Of a stretch of 6,408 nucleotides of DNA, positions 1 through 5,743 are shown piece after piece. Made by a program: the position numbers and the translations under genes. Positions within the stretch are counted from its first letter, which is position 1, and each line of letters begins with the position of its first letter. Source of the DNA: Planctomycetaceae bacterium. GTDB lineage: Bacteria; Planctomycetota; UBA1135; GCA-002686595. Under the pieces are notes generated by a model. It was not told the origin of the DNA. It made no database searches and saw nothing but the letters and a program-made list of their open reading frames with translations. The DNA lies in assembly GCA_013360535.1 (NCBI GenBank), contig JABWBL010000204.1, positions 1 through 6,408 on the forward strand, in the 5' to 3' direction.

Positions 1-792
1 CTCGCGGCGACGCAGGGCAACGCCAGCGAGTCGACCCGATCGTGGCGCACGCCGTGGCTCGCCGGACGCGGCCCGTTCGGCGCCGTCGCGTGGCGCAAGG
101 CGGTCTCGATCCTGCGCAAGTCGCGCACGAGCTTCCTCGTCGGTGGCCTGATCGTGGCGCTCGTCAGCGTGCTCTCGGTGACGGTGTTCGCGGGCGACGG
201 GCGCGACGCGTTCTCGTCGGCGGTGTTCGTCGCCGGGTTCGGCACGTTCTACCTGTGCATCGGGCTGCGCTTCGACTTCCGCGAGGACCTCGAGCTCGTC
301 GGCCTGATGCGCAGCTGGCCGATCGCGCCGTGGAAGGTGTTCCTCGCGACGTTGCTGCCCGAGACGCTGCTCGTGTCGGCGATGATCGCGCTCGGCGTCG
401 GCGGCGTCGCGATCTACCGGCAGGATCCCGACCCGCGGCTCGCGCTGCTCGTCGCGATCGTTCCGCTCGCCGTGCTCGTGTGGACCTCGATCGACAACGC
501 CACGTTCCTGTTCGCGCCGGTGCGCATGAACGCCGCGCAGGACGGAGCGCTGCAGAACGCCGGGCGCGCGATGGTGCTGATGCTGATGCGCATGGTCGGA
601 CTCGGCCTCGCGCTCGGCCTTGCGGTGATTCCCTACGCGCTCGCGGCCTTTGGCCTGGAGCTCGGGCGCTTCACTTCGGTCGTGGTCGGAATCCTCGGCG
701 GGCTCCCGATCGTGCTGGTGGAAGTGGGGCTGCTCGTCGTGGCAGGCGGCGCGGTCTTGCGGCGCTTCGACGTGGCCCGCGACAATCCCTGA
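1..792 (+). CDS. Putative ABC exporter membrane subunit, PF16962-like (5' end outside window)
   Basis: Open from base 1 in frame 1 to TGA at 790-792, giving 263 residues with no start in view, so this is the C-terminal part of a larger protein. About six hydrophobic segments are visible (roughly residues 46-65, 75-96, 113-138, 147-175, 190-220 and 225-252), so it is an integral membrane protein. The stretch GLRFDFREDLELVGLMRSWP followed by I-A-P-W-K, and the later 'N-x-x-F-L-F-A-P-V-R...G-R-A-M' segment, match my memory of the putative ABC exporter family (PF16962), in which this cytoplasmic loop is conserved. By family knowledge it would be the permease half of an efflux-type ABC transporter; the substrate is unknown and no ATPase is in the window. 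The first ATG in this frame (154) falls inside a membrane segment, so it is not a credible start. Family call moderately sure; membrane protein call very sure. Confidence 0.72.
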   Translation, partial: LAATQGNASESTRSWRTPWLAGRGPFGAVAWRKAVSILRKSRTSFLVGGLIVALVSVLSVTVFAGDGRDAFSSAVFVAGFGTFYLCIGLRFDFREDLELVGLMRSWPIAPWKVFLATLLPETLLVSAMIALGVGGVAIYRQDPDPRLALLVAIVPLAVLVWTSIDNATFLFAPVRMNAAQDGALQNAGRAMVLMLMRMVGLGLALGLAVIPYALAAFGLELGRFTSVVVGILGGLPIVLVEVGLLVVAGGAVLRRFDVARDNP

Positions 793-807
793 GCCTTGGC
801 TCCCACG

Positions 808-2406
808 ATGCGGCGCGACACGGACGATGCAGCCCCCGACTCCGGTCTCGCCGGACCGGCGGAGCTGCGCGCCGCGATCGAGGCGATCGACGACGGCCTC
901 GTCGTGCACGAGCCGAGCGGCCGCATCTCGCAGTGGAACTCGGCCGCGCTGCGGATCCTCGGGCTGAGCGCGGAGCAGCTCCAGGGACGCCACCCGATGG
1001 ATCCCCGCTGGCGGGTGACTCGCCACGATGGCGCCGTGTTTCCCGCCCAGGAATTCCCGGCCATGGTCACGGTGCGCACGGGGCGCGCCCAGTCGAACGT
1101 GGTCATGGGGGTGGAGCTTCCCAATCGCGAAGCCATCTGGCTTTCGGTGAGTTCCCGGCCACTGTCGGGCTCCGCGAGCCTGGGGTTCGCCGCCGTCGTC
1201 ACGTTCCGCGACATCACGCGCGAGCGCGAGGCGCTGGCGGAGCTGCGCAGCCGCGAGTCGCTGCTGCACGCGACGCTCGACAGCTTGCCGGCGGGGCTGT
1301 TCGTGACGAGCCGGGCCGAGCGGCGCATCCTGCGCCACAACCGGCCGCTGGCGGCGATTCTCGAGCTGGGGGAGCGTGAGGAGCTGCTTCGCACGGGCGT
1401 ACTCGATGCGCAAGGCGTCGCGGAGCACCTGCGGACGCTCGTGCAGGATCCGGAGGCTTTCGACGCGTTCCAGGCGCGAGTCGTGGCTGGCGCGGCGCAA
1501 CCGGCCGAGGCGGAGTTCTCGCTGCGCGATGGCCGCGTGCTGCGCTACCAGATCCGCGGCCTGCGGGACGAGCTCGGCGAGTGGGTCGGCGAGCTGCACG
1601 TGGTCGAGGACGTGACCACGCGCGTGCGCTCCGAGGAGGAGCGCCGCACGCTCGACCGCCGCATGCAGGACCTCGAGCGGCTCGAGAGCCTCGGAGTGCT
1701 CGCCGGCGGCATCGCGCACGACTTCAACAACCTGCTGACGAGCATCGTCGGCAGCGCGGAACTGGCGGCGCTCGCCGCTCCCGCGGGCAGCGCGCTCGCC
1801 CGCCAGATGGAGCGTGTGCTCGAGGCCTCGTCGCGCGCCACCGCGCTGTGCCAGCAAATGCTGAGCTACTCGGGCGCGAGTCCGGCGATCGTGCTGCGCT
1901 TGCACCTGTCGGACACCGTGCGCGAGGCGGTGCACTGGCTCGAGCGCGACCTGCGCGCGGGCGTGCGGCTCGAGCTCGACCTCGCGCCCCAGCTGCCTCC
2001 GATGCTCGCGGATCCGGCCCAGATCCACCAGCTCACGCTCAACCTGCTGCTCAACGCCTGCGAAGCGCTGCCGCCCGACGGCGGACCGGTGCGCGTCTCG
2101 ACGACGGTGGTGCACCGTGAGCCGGCCGATTTCGCGCGCGCGGCGCTCGCGCCGAGCCTGCACGCGGGCGAATACCTGCAGCTCGAGATCCGCGACGAAG
2201 GCTGCGGCATCGCGCCCGCCACGCTCGAGCGCATCTTCGACCCGTTCTTCAGCACGAAGTTCTCCGGCAGCGGCCTCGGGCTCTCCGCCGCGCTCGGCAT
2301 CGCGCTGCGCCACCGAGGAGCGCTGTTCGTCGAGAGCGCGCCGGGGGCGGGCACGACCGTCCGCGTGCTCTTTCCGCCGGCGCCGCCGGCCGGAGGTTTC
2401 GCGTGA
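808..2406 (+). CDS. Cytoplasmic PAS-PAS sensor histidine kinase
   Basis: A 532-residue histidine kinase with no membrane segment, so it should sense an internal signal and phosphorylate a response regulator not found here. Order: PAS 1 (about 20-140, with QWNSAALRILGLS and an 'FRDIT' end), a more divergent PAS 2 (about 148-272), a short charged helix (272-295), the HisKA domain with phospho-acceptor H304 in GGIAHDFNNLL, then a HATPase domain. ATP-site motifs are intact: N box NLLLNACEAL (key N416), G1 DEGCGI (D463), F box IFDPFFSTKF, and G2 GSGLGL (near 489). It ends directly after HATPase, with no receiver domain although many kinases with this H box carry one. I chose ATG 808; a TTG at 796 is in frame and would add four residues. 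Neither has a Shine-Dalgarno sequence, and the exporter stop at 790-792 is close enough for translational coupling. The PAS ligand cannot be read from sequence. Confidence 0.93.
   Translation: MRRDTDDAAPDSGLAGPAELRAAIEAIDDGLVVHEPSGRISQWNSAALRILGLSAEQLQGRHPMDPRWRVTRHDGAVFPAQEFPAMVTVRTGRAQSNVVMGVELPNREAIWLSVSSRPLSGSASLGFAAVVTFRDITREREALAELRSRESLLHATLDSLPAGLFVTSRAERRILRHNRPLAAILELGEREELLRTGVLDAQGVAEHLRTLVQDPEAFDAFQARVVAGAAQPAEAEFSLRDGRVLRYQIRGLRDELGEWVGELHVVEDVTTRVRSEEERRTLDRRMQDLERLESLGVLAGGIAHDFNNLLTSIVGSAELAALAAPAGSALARQMERVLEASSRATALCQQMLSYSGASPAIVLRLHLSDTVREAVHWLERDLRAGVRLELDLAPQLPPMLADPAQIHQLTLNLLLNACEALPPDGGPVRVSTTVVHREPADFARAALAPSLHAGEYLQLEIRDEGCGIAPATLERIFDPFFSTKFSGSGLGLSAALGIALRHRGALFVESAPGAGTTVRVLFPPAPPAGGFA
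2392..2397 (+). promoter_or_regulatory. Ribosome-binding site for the Mo-fold gene
   Basis: GGAGGT inside the last codons of the kinase gene, with five bases between it and the GTG at 2403. It is the strongest Shine-Dalgarno sequence I see in the window, and it decides the GTG start of the next gene over later in-frame codons. Confidence 0.75.
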
Positions 2407-2960
2407 GTTCTCCGCTTCCGCCGGGCCAGCGCGAGCTCGTGCGCCTGCCGGTGCATCACATCGGCGACCCGCCGCTCACCGACAGCGAGGGCTGGACGCT
2501 CGCGATCCAAGGTGAGCTCGAGCGCCCCGTCGTGCTCACGCTCGCGCACCTGCGCCAGCTCTCGACGGTCGAGATCGAGGCCGATTTCCATGCGGCCGAC
2601 GGCTGGAGCGTGCGTGGGCTGCAGTGGCGCGGAGTGCGCCTCGCGGACGTGCTCGGCCCCGCGAAGCCGCTCGCGAGCGCGAAGTTCCTGCGCGCCTTCG
2701 ATGGACAGAAGTACGACGCGTCGCTCGCCTTCGACGATGCGCTCGAGCCGGACGTGCTGCTCGCGACGGGACTGGGCGGCGCCGTGTTGCCGATCGAGCA
2801 CGGCGGCCCGCTGCGGCTCGTCGTGCCCGCGCGCTACGGCTGGAAGTCGGTGAAGTGGCTGCGGGGCATCGAGATCACGGCCGAGGAACGGCCGGGATTC
2901 TGGGAGCGAAGGGGTTTCCATCGCCGCGGCGACCCGTGGGCCGACGAGCGCCTCGCGTGA
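2403..2960 (+). CDS. Sulfite-oxidase-fold / YuiH-like molybdopterin-domain protein lacking the Mo-ligand cysteine
   Basis: A 185-residue protein that is essentially one oxidoreductase molybdopterin-binding domain (PF00174, COG2041), with no signal peptide or Tat motif, so probably cytoplasmic. Family landmarks: 'GWTLAIQGELERPVVLTLAHL' region (30-50), DFHxxxGWS (61-69), WRGVRLADVL (75-84), HGGPLRLVVP (133-142), YGWKSVKWL (145-153), and the family's usual end PGFWERRGFHRRGDPW (164-179). Small family members usually read DFHCVTGWS, where the Cys binds molybdenum; here it is DFHAADGWS, with A64 (GCG, 2592-2594) in its place. No other cysteine exists in the protein. The reading frame is intact and the remaining fold motifs are conserved, so it looks maintained, not decayed. 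It may bind the cofactor differently, bind it without normal catalysis, or have another role. The GTG start overlaps the kinase stop by four bases, implying co-translation. No haem partner such as MsrQ is adjacent. Confidence 0.85.
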   Translation: MSSPLPPGQRELVRLPVHHIGDPPLTDSEGWTLAIQGELERPVVLTLAHLRQLSTVEIEADFHAADGWSVRGLQWRGVRLADVLGPAKPLASAKFLRAFDGQKYDASLAFDDALEPDVLLATGLGGAVLPIEHGGPLRLVVPARYGWKSVKWLRGIEITAEERPGFWERRGFHRRGDPWADERLA

Positions 2961-3081
2961 CAATCCGTGGAGAACGGAGGCTGCGAGCGCTCCGCAAGTT
3001 CCTCGCGCCGTCGCCGGGCGGAACCGGACGGTGAGCCCGCGACAGCTCTCACGCCCTGCAGGCACCGCACCACGGGCGACC

Positions 3082-3109
3082 TTGATAGCGGCCGCGGGGG
3101 TGATAGGGT
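3082..3109 (+). promoter_or_regulatory. Probable sigma70-type promoter for the MBOAT-SGNH pair
   Basis: TTGATA (3082-3087, five of six matching TTGACA), a 16-base spacer, then TAGGGT (3104-3109), which keeps the T, A and final T of a -10 box. A TG dinucleotide at 3101-3102 gives an extended -10. Transcription would begin near 3116, leaving a very short leader before ATG 3124. It sits in the only sizeable + strand gap, directly before a new transcription unit. Judged by eye. Confidence 0.5.
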
Positions 3110-3120
3110 CAGGGTGACCC
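3106..3120 (+). repeat. Perfect inverted repeat between -10 and start codon (candidate operator)
   Basis: GGGTCA (3106-3111), GGG, TGACCC (3115-3120): 6-bp perfectly complementary arms with a 3-base centre. It overlaps the proposed -10 box and ends three bases before ATG 3124. It could be an operator half-site pair. If transcription begins further upstream, it could be an RNA hairpin, because GGTGA (3113-3117), the only Shine-Dalgarno-like match for this gene, lies in its loop and 3' arm. Confidence 0.35.
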
Positions 3121-3123
3121 GCG

Positions 3124-4578
3124 ATGGCGTTCAACTCGACCCAGTTCGTCTGCTTCTTCCTGGTCGTGCTCGCCGTCCACTGGGCGCTGGCGCGCGAGCG
3201 CAAGGCGCGTTTCCTCTGGCTCACGGTCGCCAGCTGCGTCTTCTACGCCGGCTGGAGCGCGAAGTTCCTGCTCCTGATCTTCATCTCGTCGGCGCTCGAT
3301 TGGGTGTGCGGCGGCCAGATCCACCGCAGCGTGTCGCCGCGCCGTCGCAAGGCCTGGCTCGCGCTTTCTCTCGCAGGCAACCTCGGCCTGCTCGGCTTCT
3401 TCAAGTACTTCAACTTCTTCGCGGAGAACGTGAGCGCGGCCCTCGCGCGAGCCGGGCTCGAGAGCTTCGCGGGCTTCGTGCCGTGGCACATCGTGCTGCC
3501 CGCGGGCATCAGCTTCTACACCTTCCAGACGCTCTCCTACACGATCGACATCTACCGCCGCGAGCTCGCGCCGGCGAAGTCGCCGCTCGACTTCCTGCTG
3601 TACGTGAGCTTCTTCCCGCAGCTCGTCGCGGGCCCGATCGTGCGCGCCGTCGACTTCCTTCCACAGCTCGATGCGCCCGCGCGTTTCGACGACCGCGCCA
3701 TCGAGCGGGGCGTCTACCGCATCGCCTGCGGGCTCGCGAAGAAGGTGCTGCTCGCCGACCTGATCGGCCTGTACCTCGTCGATCCGGTGTTCAAGGCGCC
3801 CGCGAGCTTCGGCGCGGGCGGCGTCGTGCTCGGCACGTGGGGCGCGCTGTTCCAGTTCTACCTCGATTTTTCGGCCTATTCCGACGTCGCGATCGGCGCC
3901 GCCCTGTGCCTGGGCTTCCGGCTAGAGGAGAACTTCGATCGTCCGTTCCTCGCGCAGTCGATCTCGGAGTTCTGGCGCCGCTGGCACATCTCGCTCTCGA
4001 CGTGGTTCCGCGACTACGTGTTCGTGCCGCTCGGCGGACGCGGCGCGAGCCGGCTCGCGTTCCTGCGCAACATGATGGGGACGATGTTCCTCACGGGCCT
4101 GTGGCACGGCGCGGGCTGGAACTACGTGCTGTGGGGCCTGATGCACGGCGTGTTCACGTACGTCGGCGCCGTGTTCCGCAAGCCTGCGAGCCCCGCAGAG
4201 CGTGCGGCGCGACCGTGGTGGGAACGCACGCTGCGGCGCGCATTCGTGTTCAACCTCGTCGCGTTCAGCATGTTGTTCTTCCGCAACGGGACGGTCGCGG
4301 AGGGCAACCGGGGGATCGCGGGTTCGCTCGAGATGCTGAAGCTGCTCGTGAGCTTCGGCCCGGCCGATCCCAAGGCCTCCATCGCGACGGCGGGACTTGT
4401 CGCGCTCGCTGTCGCGGCGCTGATCCACTTCACGCCGGCCCGCTGGATCCATGAACGCCTGCGCGAGCGCTGGAACGCGCTGCCTTCGATGGCGCAGGCC
4501 TTCTCGCTCGTCGTGCTGGCCGGAACCCTCGCGGCCTTCAGCTACGCCAAGGCGCCCTTCAAGTACTTCCAGTTCTGA
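3124..4578 (+). CDS. AlgI-like MBOAT family O-acyltransferase
   Basis: A 484-residue polytopic inner-membrane protein of the MBOAT family (PF03062), close in length and motif order to AlgI, which passes an acyl group across the membrane for O-acylation of exported glycans. Landmarks: N-terminal membrane helices (FNSTQFVCFFLVVLAVHW), LGFFKYFNFF near 95, 'LPAGISFYTFQTLSYTIDIYR' region, SFFPQLVAGPIVR, and the core EFWRRWHISLSTWFRDYVF with H288. The second histidine, H328, lies in GLWHGAGWNYVLWG and corresponds to the invariant catalytic MBOAT His. The end (PFKYFQF) matches the usual family C-terminus. The start is firm: in-frame TGA at 3115-3117 rules out anything longer, and GGTGA at 3113-3117 may serve as ribosome-binding site. 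Its stop overlaps the next start (TGATG), a typical arrangement for an MBOAT and its SGNH partner. No polysaccharide synthesis genes are in view, so the acceptor is unknown; no symbol is given because AlgI function in alginate is not supported. Confidence 0.94.
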   Translation: MAFNSTQFVCFFLVVLAVHWALARERKARFLWLTVASCVFYAGWSAKFLLLIFISSALDWVCGGQIHRSVSPRRRKAWLALSLAGNLGLLGFFKYFNFFAENVSAALARAGLESFAGFVPWHIVLPAGISFYTFQTLSYTIDIYRRELAPAKSPLDFLLYVSFFPQLVAGPIVRAVDFLPQLDAPARFDDRAIERGVYRIACGLAKKVLLADLIGLYLVDPVFKAPASFGAGGVVLGTWGALFQFYLDFSAYSDVAIGAALCLGFRLEENFDRPFLAQSISEFWRRWHISLSTWFRDYVFVPLGGRGASRLAFLRNMMGTMFLTGLWHGAGWNYVLWGLMHGVFTYVGAVFRKPASPAERAARPWWERTLRRAFVFNLVAFSMLFFRNGTVAEGNRGIAGSLEMLKLLVSFGPADPKASIATAGLVALAVAALIHFTPARWIHERLRERWNALPSMAQAFSLVVLAGTLAAFSYAKAPFKYFQF

Positions 4579-5705
4579 TGGACGCCGCCACCACACCCTT
4601 CCGCTCGAAGAGCGCGCGCCTCGCCGCGTGGTTCGTGCTGTTCTGCGCGCTCACGCTCGTCGCCGCGCAGCGCCTGCAGCTCGGCCTGTGCAGCGACGCG
4701 CGCCATGCCGTGCTGCGTGAGCTCGTCAGCTCGCCCGAGCCCGCGACGGTGGTGTTCGTCGGCAGCTCCCAGACCGCACGCGGCGTCATCCCCGAGGTGT
4801 TCGACGCGCGTGCCGCAGAGCTCGGCGTTCCCGTGCGTTCCGTGAACCTCTCGTTCTTCGGCACGTCGCGCCAGCTTGCGTACCTGACGCTGGAGCGCTG
4901 GCTCGACGCGCACCCCGACACCACCTGCGCCTACGTCGAGTGCGGCGTGCTGTCGGACCATCAGGACTTCCCGCACGAGGCCCTCTCGCGCTTCGAGACG
5001 CCTTCCGACGCACTCTCGCTCGTCGTCTCGCTGCCCTACGACGTGCGCAACGCCCGCGAGTTCAAGCGGCGCAAGGACCATCCGCCGACGTTCGATCCCC
5101 TGGGCGCCTTCACGCGCATCGAGCGCGTCCAGCTGCACGCCGAACTGTCGCTCGAGGCGCTCGGCCGCGGGCCCGAGGACTGCGTGCGCGCGCTCTTCAA
5201 CCTCGCCCAGCGGCGCGGCGCGAGCCCGTACTGGATGCCGAACGAGCCGACGCTCGCGTCCGTCATCGACGCGCAGGTCGCCGAGCGCGGCTACTACCGC
5301 ATCACGCCCGACAGCCCTCTCGGCCTCGGCGGCAAGGCCGGAGTCACCAAACAGGCCGCGGCCGTTTCCTACGAGACCGCGCTCGCCGCGACCTTCAAGG
5401 ATCTCGACGACTTCTCCGAGCCCACGCGCTTCCGCGCGACCAAGCTCTACGCCGAACGCATCGCAGCCCTCTGCAAGGCTCGCGGCGTGCGGCTCGTGTT
5501 CCTCGACCAACCCAACTTCCGCGGCCGTCCGCTGCGTCCTTCGCAGGTCGCGTTCTATTCGCAGCTGGCCGAGCTCTTCCAGCAGGACAAGTCGGTGCTG
5601 TACCGCGAGGAGAGCTTCCAGGACTCGGGTCACCTGAGCGTGATGGGGGCCGAGTTCGCGTCGAAGGCGCTCGCGACGCAGTTCGTCGGCGCCGGCAAGC
5701 AGTAG
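4578..5705 (+). CDS. Membrane-anchored or secreted SGNH-fold acyltransferase/esterase-like partner of the MBOAT
   Basis: A 375-residue protein with one hydrophobic segment (about 13-30) after a basic N-terminus, either a signal anchor or a signal peptide with a possible cut after VAA (28-30); the rest should be periplasmic. SGNH signatures: VVFVGSSQT (58-66) with S64 as candidate nucleophile, N90 in RSVNLSFFGTS as a possible later block, and DSGHLS (349-354), whose D349 and H352 form the usual DxxH pair. Between about 125 and 300 lies a long stretch I do not recognise. AlgJ/AlgX, PatB and similar proteins take the acyl group delivered by an MBOAT and transfer it to a glycan; the one-base TGATG overlap with the MBOAT gene supports the same division of labour here. 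There is no clear Shine-Dalgarno sequence, so translation probably depends on re-initiation. It could instead act as a deacylating esterase. Cys23 is not a lipobox (preceded by Phe). Confidence 0.82.
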   Translation: MDAATTPFRSKSARLAAWFVLFCALTLVAAQRLQLGLCSDARHAVLRELVSSPEPATVVFVGSSQTARGVIPEVFDARAAELGVPVRSVNLSFFGTSRQLAYLTLERWLDAHPDTTCAYVECGVLSDHQDFPHEALSRFETPSDALSLVVSLPYDVRNAREFKRRKDHPPTFDPLGAFTRIERVQLHAELSLEALGRGPEDCVRALFNLAQRRGASPYWMPNEPTLASVIDAQVAERGYYRITPDSPLGLGGKAGVTKQAAAVSYETALAATFKDLDDFSEPTRFRATKLYAERIAALCKARGVRLVFLDQPNFRGRPLRPSQVAFYSQLAELFQQDKSVLYREESFQDSGHLSVMGAEFASKALATQFVGAGKQ

Positions 5706-5717
5706 GCCACGTTTCGC

Positions 5718-5743
5718 GTGCGCTCTACGCGCGCGTTGCGCAC
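5718..5743. repeat. Inverted repeat at the convergent gene ends
   Basis: GTGCGC (5718-5723) and GCGCAC (5738-5743) are perfectly complementary, with a 14-base loop that itself contains the palindrome ACGCGCGCGT (5727-5736). It covers the stop codon of the - strand gene and begins 13 bases past the + strand stop. There is no T-run on either side, so it is not a standard intrinsic terminator. In sequence this G+C-rich, such repeats also arise by chance. Confidence 0.3.

Noticed and set aside
42..1379. A 445-codon + strand frame across the exporter and the kinase start
   Set aside because: Arg/Ala-rich shadow of the real frames, both of which have membrane or PAS signatures.
2975..3031. Short inverted repeats after the Mo-fold gene (CGGAG/CTCCG and CCGTC/GACGG) as a terminator
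   Set aside because: Stems of only five base pairs, long loops and no T-run; not distinguishable from chance.
1866..3224. A 452-codon open frame on the - strand across the kinase and Mo-fold genes
   Set aside because: It opposes two genes with intact family motifs; the translation is Arg/Ser/Ala-rich with no recognisable domain. Long antisense frames are expected at this G+C level.
2967..4454. A 495-codon + strand frame overlapping the MBOAT gene, beginning in the gap
   Set aside because: Arg-rich frame shadow; the MBOAT frame carries both catalytic histidines and membrane helices.
4644..4646. Cys23 of the SGNH protein as a lipoprotein acylation site
   Set aside because: The residue before it is Phe, which does not fit a lipobox; a plain anchor or signal peptidase I site is more likely.
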